Below, in pieces: positions 32,162-43,416 of a stretch of DNA of 64,000 nucleotides. The stretch comes from Paramacrobiotus metropolitanus (taxonomy: Eukaryota; Tardigrada; Eutardigrada; Parachela; Macrobiotidae): contig NW_026570264.1 of the NCBI RefSeq assembly GCF_019649055.1, positions 372,001 through 436,000 of the forward strand, given 5' to 3'. The position numbers and the translations under genes were made by a program. The first letter of the stretch is position 1, and every line of letters begins with the position of its first letter. Under the pieces are notes generated by a model. The model was not told the origin of the DNA and made no database searches. It was given only the letters and a program-made list of their open reading frames with translations.

Positions 32162-33318
32162 TTAACACGTCAGATTGTAGCAGCCAGTATTATAGGAGAA
32201 TTCCGTCCCAGTTTGCAAATTATCCAGAGTAAAATTCCCTTTACAATCGACACTGAGACTGTCTGAATAATTACTGCCACGGCCGCTTGTATCTGGCGAT
32301 ATGTAGCTCGCCACACTGAAGACATCTTCTTTCCCTTTCGATGACGTGAGATACGCATGGGTCTTGAGAAAATTCCTGAGCCAAGCGAAAGAACAATCGC
32401 AGTGCAATCGCCGCACTTCATCCTCATCCATAGACGGTTTCACGTTTTTCATAAAGTAATTACGATCTATCCAATACCAGCTGATGCCGCCATCCAGCAC
32501 TAAACTGCGCAGGTGCGGTAATGTGGTGAAGGTATACGGCTCCAAGAAGCGTATGCTTGCTGATTCGAAACTAATTTGTCGGATACGCGGCATCCGATGA
32601 AAATCCTGCTTGTGGACGATCAATCCCGAGGAAGAGCTTATCTGGAGTTGCAATAGGTTTACTAAATCTCCCACGCGGTAGATCCTGGCGGTGGTGTAGG
32701 GCGTGGCCGCGCCGACGACGCCCAAGGCGATTAACTGCTGCCGAATGGATCCGACGATACTGGCTTGTAATGTATTCATGGTACCGTTGCCGTCGCTGAG
32801 CCCCAGGATGACAGCACGTCTGGGGCTTATGTGGCTTATATTCGATACAGCCGCAGCTATAATGCTGCTTTCGTCGGATATGCAGTTCAGTTGAAGAACC
32901 GTATCGTAGGTCACAGGGTAATCCGGGACTTTGGGCGCTCCGCAGTCAGCCACAGAAAAAGGCCACATGGGAAAGCACATACTGTTGCTTCTGAATCTCC
33001 GCATGGCGAGCTGTCTGCATTCCGAAGAGCTTATCGGGTCGGTGCGGAAACCGCCCGGGATATATGGTTCGGGATTGATGGCGATCGGTTCGACACTTCG
33101 CTCTTCGGTAGTACATTCGGTTTCCAGGCTTTCGTTCAGACCTATAGAAATCGAAAGCATGTTAAAGTACATACACTTTGATTTGCAGTTGATTTCTGAA
33201 AAGAAGTGAAGCGAATTAGCGATCGCAGTTGCTGGATACATGTTCGATTACTTGATTCAGTCGCGGTGGAGCAGGCCAAAAGAACACAGTTCAGCGTAAA
33301 AATCAAATGTTTCTGCAT
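32162..33318 (-). CDS. secreted leucine-rich-repeat family protein, copy 5 (intact)
   Basis: Model: leader exon 33318-33252 (MQKHLIFTLNCVLLACSTAT...), phase 1 before GTAATC; exon 2 33141-32162 after TTCTATAG, beginning LNESLETEC. The product is 348 residues. The architecture is as in copy 1: signal peptide, cysteine-bearing N region (GAPKVPDYPVTYDTVLQLNC), LRR turns (LVNLLQLQISSSSGLIV, IRFLEPYTFTTLPHLRSLVL), C-cap LHCDCSFAWLRNFLKTH, and end GCYNLTC. Copy 2 is its close, frameshifted duplicate, with matching 5' and 3' flanks. Probably secreted or cell-surface; ligand unknown. Confidence 0.75.
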
Positions 33319-34107
33319 TGTACTTTGCGAAAATCTAATACAGTACATTCTAATAAACACAAAGGCTTCACTACAGCGCCTTTACAACATCGAGCCAAAA
33401 CAGCAAATTTTATTTTTAATGGAGTAGCTTAATCTTCAGTTAGCAGGCGGAACTATGAATGTTTGCACTACTGATCGCACTAGAACGAACACTTTGCAGG
33501 TTGTACGATAAGGAAATCACTTCTGGCAGTATTTTGCGACGCGGAAATGTTATAATATTCTTACCGTCAAAATTTCCCTCGAGGTATACTGCCGCATACA
33601 GCTCATGAGTCATTCAAACAGGAATCTTGGAACTGGCATGCTTTTGCATTAAATGTGTCTGTAGTCTGTATATTCACTGTTAACTGCCATGCCGGTTGGT
33701 TTCCGTTGCTGTACTGCACTACCATGGCACTGATGTAAGTACTCGTGCCGGCTGCTATTGTAAAAATTGTATTGCTGCTATCTGCAGAGTGATTAAAATC
33801 AGACAGTGGCTGAACGAAATCGACTTTACTGTAAGCAAGCGTAACCGGTTTTTTGATAGGTGGTCGGAGACAGATGGTCGCTGCAGCATACAGAGCATGT
33901 ACTAATCTGTGATGGTACGCCCTCTCTATGTTGAAGCATCGGGCGAAATTAGAGCGCTACCCGACCACCCAGTAAAAAATCGGTTACGCTTGCTTTACGG
34001 TAAATTCAGTTTTGTTCAGCCACTGTATAATATTTATCACTTTGCATTGTGTAAGAAGTTGAGAAATGGGAGTCATTTTGTCTTACTTCTGCACACTAAT
34101 CGGTTGT
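33319..34107. other. 5' flank of LRR copy 5, no gene
   Basis: 33545-33640 matches 16389-16495. 33840-33990 contains an imperfect inverted repeat (AAGCAAGCGTAACCGGTTTT near 33834 against AAAAAATCGGTTACGCTTGC near 33974). Confidence 0.45.
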
Positions 34108-36375
34108 TTATTCGCAGGCTCCGATAATATGGTTTGGACAGGCATGACGGAAGATATCCCGTGAAACGCATTCAGAATCTGAAGGACAATCAGTGTTGTT
34201 CAGAGTGGGTTCGCAAACGTCCAGCACTTGTGCGGTGATTTGGCTCGGATCTATGGGAGACACGATTGCTCTTAGCCGTTTACTGAGGTTCAAAACACCA
34301 CTAGATAAAACGCAGTAATCTCTTTCGAAAGTTGGCCAACATTCTTTTTCCACTGGATTGTAGAAACTTATTATTTACGTGTCTGTGTGTGTCAACCTCT
34401 TGAAATACCGTATTCCACAGTGAAATGTACAGACGGTGGACTAAAAAGAAACTTCGATTTCATTAATCAGCCGGCTCTGACCAGAAACCAGAAGGTCCGA
34501 GATGCGGCAGTTAACATTGCATGCTGAGGAGGACTGAGAAAACGTCCGCCGTAACTGGGCGTGAGCATATTGATCTCCAAGTTGTATACGTAACAGTATA
34601 TAATTCTAACACTCCAGTCGTAATGTATTTACGCTTACACTGGCATTCTAGAACGCTGGGATTACCAGCGTGGGGCCTGGAAACCGATTCCCTCCACAAT
34701 CACATCGTTTAGTTTCGTGGTTGCAGCGGAGTGGTGACGGACAATAGTTAATGCACTCTAAACTCCTCCAGTCTGCGTTTATCCCAGGTCAATATAATCT
34801 GTTTCTGTAGACATGGCAGTTTTTTTTAAAGTTTTACCTACCCAAACAAATTTTTCTACGGAAATCGTCCGGGAACAGGTATGTACGCAGCCTGCACGAG
34901 CACTGGAACTTCAGTTCCTGCATTGTACAAACAGCGTTGCAGCCAAAGTGTTGGGCACACATAGAGGAACCCATTTCGCATCCGGGCATCTCTGAAGAAG
35001 AACCAACTGCGTTACCGTTTGCAAAGCCTTTCTAGTATAGGTAAAGTTTTGGAAAAACCGTTTACTCAACAGCTGAAGATACAAAACCTATTTGTTATTA
35101 CAGATAATATTTTAAATGGTTTCCGAAACCCCGGTTTCCTGGTTCATTACCTTGGCATGCCTTGCCGTCAGCAGAAAAACCTTTTGCGCATGCGCATTTA
35201 CCAGGGATTCCATCTTGGAGAGGTGCTGCGCATTTTGCCACAGGAGAGTACTGGCGACAATCTTCGTCAATTTGACAATCTGCTGCTTCAAGATGCATAA
35301 TAGAGGAATCAAGTTTAGCCCTGCAACGTCGCAAGCTGCTTGTTCCAAACTGGAAAACGCAAGCCTTGTAAAAAAATTATGGGTGGCTATTTCCAACTGA
35401 CTATTTGGCTTCGGAATGAATCGTGGAGCTGAAATATAGCTTAAATAACAGTAGATTGGACCGAACCGCTGTTTGTACACAGGACGCTTTGCAAAAGCGC
35501 CTCAATTTATTAGGCTTATTTACAAAGGGCAACTCGAACTACATCCTAGAAACAAATTTCGGCTCTCACGATAACTGAGTGTCCAAATAGTCCAAAACAA
35601 AATGCTTCATGCAAGATTTTATTCGCCCCCTACCGGGCCGCCGCTGGCGTTGTAGCTTTCGTAGTCAGGTTTGCATTTGCAGACAAAGCCTGTGGGACTA
35701 TCGTCCAACGCACACTGCTCCGTTGAGGGCTCCACAGTCCGTTTATGCTATTGGAAAGCACCATTCTCCCAAAAGTTGTTTCTTAAAGTTTAAAATTATT
35801 GTTGTGCGAATACGGAGCGCATCTGACCTACTGTAGCCGTTAGACGAAACTGCACCGCTTTCTGATCCGGCGGCTGTGTACACTGTGCACCCTGCCGGGC
35901 AGCGCACAGTCGCAAAAGTTAGGTAAAACGTCGCGCAACGTGTGTATAGTTTACCGTATATCAGACGCTGTGGTGCAATTTCGTCTAGCGGCTACAACTT
36001 ACAAGCCGGATCCACAATTGATCGCGTAAAGATGCAGGTACAGTAGTGCAGTATTGGCGCTTAATTGTCAGCAGCAGCACTACACACTTAGCTTAACACA
36101 TGAATCTGCATTCTTCGCTGTACCTTTACGCAACCAGTTATCATTCTGTCTTGTACGTACGGTTCGCTTGCAGTATAAAATTAAAATTTAACAATTTGAG
36201 ATTCCAAACATTTCAACTGCATGTTTTATTGCACGACTAATTTGCGGTGTTTTGCACAGCGGCTATACACCACCGGATTTAGGTAACATCATCGCATTCA
36301 GTTACCAGAAATCGAAGAGGAACATCCTGAAAGAACCCACACCAGCGCACACATCAGCCGCACTTTCCGCGGCAT
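34108..36375 (-). CDS. secreted EB/EGF-like cysteine-rich protein, four exons
   Basis: Model: leader 36375-36306 (MPRKVRLMCALVWVLSGCSS...); exon 2 35282-35151 (ADCQIDEDCRQYSP, KCACAKGFSADGKACQ); exon 3 34991-34842 (PGCEMGSSMCAQHFGCNAVC, FQCSCR); exon 4 34352-34108 (EKECWPTFERDYC, CEPTLNNTDCPSDSEC). Every junction is phase 1, with donors GTAACT, GTAATG, GTAGGT and AG acceptors, and the total is 597 bases, a 198-residue protein. Exon 2 has the cysteine spacing of EB modules and exon 3 of EGF-like domains, so it should be disulfide-rich and extracellular. The leader belongs to the same cassette type as those of the LRR and cadherin-like genes. The long first intron contains another EGF-like terminal exon. 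Confidence 0.55.
35619..35747 (-). CDS. isolated EGF-like terminal exon
   Basis: After CCAATAG the minus strand reads HKRTVEPSTEQCALDDSPTG, then FVCKCKPDYESYNASGG and a stop. This is the C-terminal half of an EGF-like domain (C...C-x-C). It lies in the first intron of the EB/EGF-like gene and may be an alternative last exon or the remnant of a neighbouring copy. Confidence 0.4.
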   Translation of the reverse strand, partial: HKRTVEPSTEQCALDDSPTGFVCKCKPDYESYNASGGPVGGE

Positions 36376-38076
36376 TTGATGCAGCAGAAATCCAAAAGTT
36401 TCGGATTTAGATCAAAATAAAGCAGCTCCAGCGCTTAAAGCCGCCCTGAAATCTTTACTTACTTTTACTTTTACTGTTCCCAAAAAACTTAAATGTTTAT
36501 TTACTGTTTAATATTAGGCTACTGTTTACTGCCGGTTTACTTACTGTTTACCAAGTAAAGCAACATTGGTACCAGGTTACTTCCCTTATCCGCCTTCAGA
36601 CATTCAGTACAGCTCAGTGTACTAGTACGTATCAAGAATGGAAACATCGTCCTGCAACCATTTCGCGGGGAATCTGTCCAGTGTCTAGATGATAGAATAA
36701 GGGTGCACTGCAAGCTACAATAGCCAGCATCATGCACTGTACGCACTCGTCTGCGCGTCCTGTGAAAATGAAACCCACTGGAGCCCACTGGTCGAGACGG
36801 AGCTCGCGTGCTACGGCAGTTTGTTGCTCGAAAGCTCGCTTTTATTTGCTGGATTCCGTTTCCAGTTTATCGTTCAGTGTCTGACCGTTATTAAGAAAGC
36901 ACTCGCGATATCCTTGCAACACTGAGGATGTAGCATCCTTGGGCATCCCGATCCGGTTTCCTAATGCATAAGTACTGCACAAGATCAAATGACACAGTTC
37001 ACTGTATAAAATAAATTTGGCTGCATTACCGTTTATCGTCACCGGGCTAAAAAAGTAATAGCACATGTAAAGTTATCGCGTTACAGTTTGGATCTGTTGT
37101 GACCCTCCGTTCACAACCGTTCAATCGGCTCGCTATCTTTTCTACTACCTTTTAACTCCGTGTACAGAGTTCTACCATTTCCGGTAGTGAAAATGAAATC
37201 TGTTAACTGTGTCTTCTGCCAAGTACGAAATGGATTTATTTTCACTTGTTGCTTACAGATAGTTTCCGCCACACCTGTTTGCATCAGAACTATTTTCATA
37301 TAATTTCCATAAATATTCCTAACCTAATGGTACTTACTACGTATTTCAAACAAAATGCCATTTATGTATGTTGCCTCTGCAGTTAATTCAAGGACATAGG
37401 CTCCAGTGAATTTGTTATTATGTTATCGTTTTGAAGTTTGCAAAACTATGGGTTGGAACTTGGGAAGCGGTGGGATATGCCTCCACCTTGTACAAAGGAC
37501 GCGCGTTTGTCCTAGCGACGCTGTCCGTATTGTTGCTGACAAACAGTGTCAGCAAAATTACATGCTATTTTGTCTAGCTACGATTCACAAATAAAGCGGT
37601 ACTGTTCCCACATATACAACAGAAATAAGTGATTATAAAGTTTCGTCCCGCTTTTGCTCTTAATAAGATCCCAAATTGCGAACACGTACCACATGCTGCG
37701 CGTTTCGAAAACTAAGTGTTTTATCGAAAACTGACACTGCTCCCGAGGTTTCTCGGTTGCTGGCATTGCAAAAATTGCCGGCTGTTGTTGTCCACATGGC
37801 ATTAATTTTACGAATGGATGGTATTGCGCTAATGCTTGTCAAGTGCATGGGCGCCAAAGTTGCTGAAGCGGGCTTAACCACCACCATTTTCCTTGCACAA
37901 TTCCAATATTTCCAATTATTTCCAGTTGAGCCTCTAAAAAGCGTATGGTACATAAACTATCTCCAAATGCCGTTGTTAATAGTGACTTTATCATAGACTC
38001 AAGCTCTTTTATCGTCTGTGTTTGCTCCCAAATATCATAAATCGTTAAAGGTGATTAAACGTCGTTTACATACACA
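36376..38076. other. intergenic with a decayed LRR exon start
   Basis: 36780-36885 on the minus strand resembles the first 100 bases of LRR exon 2 (GGTCGAGACGGAGC, CCGTTTCCAG, TCGTTCAGTGTCTGACC), heavily decayed. 37660-37953 is open on the minus strand but I recognise nothing in it. Confidence 0.4.
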
Positions 38077-38190
38077 ATGCATATTCTGATATTTGCACTT
38101 TGTCTGGCTCTGCTTGTTATTCAACAAAGCGTTCTCGCAGATGTTCGGGATGACAATCTGGGAAACGGAACTCGACATGTTAAAGCTAAA
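38077..38190 (+). CDS. signal-peptide exon of an unknown secreted protein
   Basis: MHILIFALCLALLVIQQSVL is followed by ADVRDDNLGNGTRHVKAK and then a consensus donor GTAAGT at 38191, phase 0. The hydrophobic core and small residue at the likely cleavage site are typical of a secreted protein. I found no matching downstream exon up to the LINE fragment, so the gene is partial or dead. Confidence 0.45.
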
Positions 38191-38498
38191 GTAAGTTCGC
38201 CCTACTTTTTTATTTTGCCTTTGCCGCTGTATTGTGAAAAAACCACTTATGAATATCTGTACGCTTGACAGCGTATTTTCGTAAAATGCTATTGTGCATA
38301 CCGCATGCCCATACGCACTGTATTAACACAGTATGTATGTAAACAGGTTATACTTATACATATACTATATGTACACTTTATTTATGCGGAAACAATTCAG
38401 CTTACAATTTGGTGAAAGTATTGTTGTTTGTTTCTAGTTCGCGGATCATGTGATGCAAGCCGCCGTCGGGTCGACTAGGCCACCAAAAACGACGACAG

Positions 38499-38548
38499 CT
38501 CCGTGCTCCCAACTTGATTGCCACTCCGTGCTCCCAACTTGATTGCCA
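38499..38548. repeat. 25-bp unit repeated twice in tandem
   Basis: CTCCGTGCTCCCAACTTGAT plus TGCCA occurs at 38499-38523 and again at 38524-38548. The rest of 38191-39360 has no supported gene. Confidence 0.7.
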
Positions 38549-39360
38549 CGCTTCAGGTGCATACAGTAATAAATAGTAAATAGTAGAGTAGAAGAGGCTC
38601 AACGCATTGATTCACAATTTAATTCTTTTGAAGTGACGGACATATGAACGCATCATGCGGACGCTTGGCAGAGAGTGTTGCAGGCTTCGATGATTTTGCA
38701 GGGCATCCTTCAGCGACACCAGGGGGCACGGGAATTGCACTGCAACGTGTAAGACCCAATAGCTTTAGCACTCAGTACGGCAGAAAGTCGTTGGTGCGAC
38801 CAGGCAGCGAATATCATCATATTCGATTTGGATAACTTGTTCCAAGCAACACAAGATCCTTTCGTCTTTATTTTTAAAAAGAAATGTTTCATGCACGAGT
38901 ATTTCCATCACACCGGTTGGCTCAGTATGCATCATGGCGTGTAATTTGTGTTTGCTAATACAAATATAAATGACAGCTATAAATCGAAGTGACCGTATTT
39001 TAACTTTTAAGTCGTTTTTAGCCGAAAGGTCACTTGTCTTATTTCCGATTTTTAGATTCTAAAAGATATTTTTATGTTTTAATAATAAAAGTCATGCTTG
39101 GATTTTTGGATATATCATTTTATCTTGTATGTACTTGAAACAGAATTATTAGAACAAGCCATATTTCATGGCAATAGTACGGTAGCTGACAAGAAACCGG
39201 TTAATGCGATCAGTTCATTGCGCAGACAAACATTTACGTTGTATATACGGAAAATTCCAGATCGTTGTACACTGCTAAGAGTCCATCACGCATGCTTTCC
39301 TTAAGTTCAACCTTGTACAAGCAAATGCCATTTACAATTTAAAACTCAAATACCGAGCAG

Positions 39361-40805
39361 CTAGAACAAATAAAACAGCTCTTCTAGCTCTTTTGAACAA
39401 CCAACAGTTCCCAGAACAGAAGCGGCATTTCCGCGCTGAATTTCAACACTTATGCGCTGCCACAAAAATTTGGTAGCGCGCGCTTCTCCGGTTTGATCTT
39501 TTATGCGTCGACCAATTTCATTGATGAACTGACGGGTACTGGCGCCACAAGTTCCCGTAGTCTCCAGGGCCACAGGTTGGAAAAAATGACGATCAGTCAG
39601 TTCCCTGTAATTGCCCCTCTTTCGTTCTTCCGCGCTCTCTGCTGCCGATCCCGCTACCTCTGATGAGCCAGCAATGTACGATATAGCGAATGTGTTGCAC
39701 ACTGTTACATCCCAAATCAAAGGAAGGCCGTTCTTCCAAGGGAAAAGAGATAAACCGTCCGGCCGCTTCCCATCTAACCTGCTTAACCCCGGCGGCTCTA
39801 GAATAGTAGGGACTTTTGCTGATCCCAGGCTGCGCTGAATTAGGCTATTCAGGCTTGCGTGACGCCTAAATCTCCCTTGACTTTTCAAGCATGACAAACC
39901 GTGCAAACCTTGGGCGTCAACTACATCGCCGCATCGGCATTTGTGCTGCTTGCAGATCGGAGCTCCCATCCGTAACACAACAGCGATTCGTAACGCAGCA
40001 TCGTCTAAAAGTGTACCAAGGCTAGCAACCGGTAAGGCGAACAACCAGGCACTGGCATCCCTAGTAGAGGCAGCCAACAGGCGAGCAGAGGCGATAACGT
40101 CGGCATCATCTCTTAAGGCTTCCAGCTTCCTGACAGTCAACATTTCCGACCACAGGCGTTGATTGCTTCGGTCCTCCATAGCTGGGGCTGATTTCCCAGT
40201 CAATCCTTCCCAGCACAACTCGACATCCAGTCGGTCATCTGGGCAGTCCTCGGGCACAATACTACTGACCAGCTCGTCGGTGGAATAAAGTGAAGAAAGA
40301 TATGCTGGTGCTGCAATTTCTTCCGCTTTCGGCAGACCCAGCCCACCTGATTTAACCGGCAGAGAAGCTTGCCCGTATGTAACATCGTCCATCTTGACAT
40401 TTGTGATTTCTTCGGCCTTGGACTTAATCGCAACATCAAATTCTCTGAGCTTCTCTGGGTATTTGTAGCAAGGCGCTGCTCTGAGAATGTACATGAGTCG
40501 CGGCACGGACATGCTGTTTCTGAGTAAAACAACGACTGATGCGCAGGCAGAACTCCCAGTGATTCAGTCAGCTTCTTTACTTGACTGATTTTACTGTCCA
40601 AAACTCGTTCAATAGACCAATCAGTGAGAGGAGCACCAAGCAGTTCAAGTGTCTCTGGGGTAACCAGCTGAATTCCAGGTGCAATTGCATTAAAGCGATT
40701 GTAGATACTCAGTCGTTCTTCTTCGGACCCGCCGAACACATACAGCTCGCACTTGGCAAAATTGAGTTCCAGGCCGAGCTTGGAGGCTTCTTTCCTTAAG
40801 AATAC
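39361..40805 (-). mobile_element. 3' part of a non-LTR retrotransposon (reverse transcriptase C-terminus plus endonuclease-like domain)
   Basis: Minus-strand reading: KEASKLGLELNFAKCELYVF and LLGAPLTDWSIERVL belong to the end of a reverse transcriptase. After one frameshift near 40530 follow GGLGLPKAEEIAAPAYLSSL and a 380-residue frame with a zinc-knuckle-like CKQHKCRCGDVVDAQGLHGL. That frame also has KRPDG...LIWDVTV, which looks like a PD-(D/E)XK-type endonuclease core, and RISVEIQRGNAASVLGTVG. The 5' part of the element is absent: the match begins abruptly at about 40805, inside a leader-exon relic, as expected for 5'-truncated LINE insertion. I cannot assign a clade. Confidence 0.65.
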
Positions 40806-40870
40806 CACTACAATAACAATGATTACGCGCATTTCATGCGACGGGCACCAGAAATTTAAGAATTTAGATG
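40806..40870 (-). pseudogene. leader-exon relic cut by the LINE fragment
   Basis: The minus strand has GCATCTAAATTCTTAAATTT, then CGCATGAAATGCGCG and a hydrophobic reading MRVIIVIVVVFL. This matches the start of the type 1 signal-peptide cassette; the sequence then changes into the LINE. Confidence 0.5.
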
Positions 40871-41561
40871 CAAATAAAGGCGCTCCGGTGCATAAGGAAT
40901 ATGTACTGGCAAACAGGTAGCGGCGAGAGAGAAGAGAAAAAAGCGACACCGAAACCAAAATGAAAGCGATCCCAGTGGATATGGGCAATCTTCTGTGCTC
41001 ACTAACCTGTGATTTTTTTGTTTTTACCTGTGTCAGCTAATTTGTCATTAATTTTAGTTTGTCGAAGTTTATCGAATGTTTTTGGTTTGAGGTTTTCTTA
41101 TTAGGTAGAATTTACTCGTATCAGTCGGGCGTACTGGCGCAGCGCAATTTATTTTTACTTGCGCCGTTTTACCATTTTCACTTAGCACATGTATCGCTTG
41201 CACAGCGACGGCGCAGCCGCACATATGTGGTGGCGACTGCAGTTTTAAGATGTAGTACAGTGGCTCACGTGGCGTGGCTTAAGCGTTTCGTCACTGTTTT
41301 AAAATTTCTAGTAATCTGTAAAGGGTACGCTATGCTTAATTGAGTAAAGAAAAAAACCAGAAGAAAAACGGTTTGTGGGAATTGCAATTCACGATGGCCA
41401 CTTTGAACGACCATCGCCATTCACTTATATAGGTGGCCCGTGGCCAACCGAGCTACCGTACGAGTAGTGCGTCCAGTGGGTAGTTGCTAACTTGCTGTCG
41501 ATAACGGACCTGGCAACAGCGCACCGGAACAGATTTGGCTTTTTTGTGCCGCTGCTTCAGA

Positions 41562-42124
41562 AGGGAAGTGACCCAGTACATAGAACCCAATTCGTATAAA
41601 TGCACGAAAGCTTTCCTTTTGTACACTCATAAATACTTTTTGCTTTGTTTTATGACATTCTGTAGCAGAAAATTGGTATACATAAAATGGGCATGAAAAA
41701 CCGTTTGGGCGGGCAACATCCGGTTCGTGAGTTACGGCTGACAGAGGATTCTTTAAATTCTGTACATAAATGCTAAGTATGAAAATCGTTTTAACACCAA
41801 ATCAGCGTTGCACCATTTTTTTTCAAATTTTAAAGCGAATTTTAAAATTTTGAAATTCTTTTTAAAATTTGCTAAAACCGTGGTTCGGTGTAAAAATGAT
41901 TTTCATGCTTATGTGCGTTCACATAACAAAATTAAAGGAGACCTGTCTGTAATGAGACTTTTGGTATATCTGAATGCATTCAAACTTTTGGAATTTTCAG
42001 ACAGTCATGACTCCCGAACCAGATGTTACGCGCACAAAACGGTTTTCAGCCTATCTATAAAACTTATCTGGCTACATGTTGTCATAAAACAAAGCAAAAA
42101 GCCAGCATGGCACACTGTACGGGA
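41562..42124. mobile_element. foldback (MITE-like) element, copy 3, right arm incomplete
   Basis: Left end AAGGGAAGTGACCCAGTACA, centre TTTTAAAATTTTGAAATTCT near 41840, and a right arm that follows the other copies until AAGCAAAAAG near 42100, where it diverges. Older than copies 1 and 2. The stretch 40871-41561 contains no supported gene. Confidence 0.6.
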
Positions 42125-42429
42125 GTGCGGCTTATTTACAACTAATTATCCACAGTTTTAATTATCTGCACTTATTGCCTACAATCATTTGTGCTACAGT
42201 TAAAAGTTTGCTCAACTTTCTTGCAGCACGATCTAAAAATTTTAATTACGGAAGGGACGTTGTTCAAATCAGTTGCTTAAAAACCGCTGCGCAAACCAGC
42301 CAGCTGTACAAACAATTTCAAAAATAAGTTGCGTCCACTAAACATTTCCACGGTATTTTGCAAGGTACGAGCTTGCCCTTTATTTTGCATAAAAGCCTTT
42401 CGCAGCCGCATTTAATTACCTTCCGAATT

Positions 42430-42506
42430 CGACGTGGAACATGTTAAAAAAAGCACGTCGTCCCAAGAATTAGGTGCACTTCTCGCTGCATTTCATGCAG
42501 TATCAG
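42430..42506 (-). pseudogene. orphan leader-exon relic, type 1 cassette
   Basis: The minus strand reads ATGCAGCGAGAAGTGCACCT, homologous to the leader of LRR copy 4, but hits a stop in the hydrophobic stretch (TTTTTTTAACATG). GAATTCGGAAGGTAATT keeps the donor. The shared 5' flank follows at 42930-43060. No domain exon is attached. Confidence 0.55.
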
Positions 42507-43416
42507 TACAAACCTTTGGAATTTAGATTCAGAAAAAGACCTTCCTGTGCACAGCAAACGGTAGCGAAACATGACATAGCTATTACTACACTTATCAAGG
42601 TAGCGAAATCGTGCTTGTACATTCCGATCGGAAATTTTTAGCTCAAACATACTATAATGAGTGTGGTTGTATGCGCGCTGTACGTACTCTGCTACCGGTA
42701 TATCCTGATTCTAAATTTGAGTTTGTTTTAGATATCTATATATGGGTGCGCAGTGCTGCAGCATTCTCAGTCTCTGTAAGGTTTTGTATAAGCACATCCC
42801 TTATTTTCACCTCCGCGCTAAAAATTTCCGATCGGACAGTAGTTGACTTGACTTCAGACTAAGCAACGAATGGACTGGATTGTCAGGGGCAAAATAAAGA
42901 GGAAAAATCTCTTTATGTCCTCCGGTTATTTTGCGACGCCAACAGCAATTGTCGTACCCCGTACAAAAACCCTCAAGGGATATGGAATTTGTGGCATATG
43001 CAATTCCATGAACAATTACAATTATTCAGTCAGCGAGTTGAGAACCCGTATGCAGTTGCTTTTATGTGGCATTTCATGTGAAAATGAGAAAATTAGTTAA
43101 CATCAATGAGCTTGGAAAGGGTTTTGTTGCATCGAGTAATCGTGATGATTCTCTACTAGTACTCAACTCATAAAACCCAGAATGTTTTCTGTTGTCTTTA
43201 GATCATACTGACTCATCCATTTACGCCAGAATCTGATGTTTTGACTCAGAAAGCTGAGTTTTCGCGAAATCCGTTGCACTAACTGTCAAAAGAGGACATA
43301 GTGGTGATCGAGGCATCACGTAAGACTAAGGCATAAAATCGAACTCTGCTGTATCAAAACAGTGGAGACGCAGCACACTGAACCCAATATATGACATGCA
43401 CCAACCAGCACACAAT

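Noticed and set aside
41041-41342. 94-codon plus-strand frame
   Set aside because: No domain, signal peptide or splice support; amino-acid text looks random.
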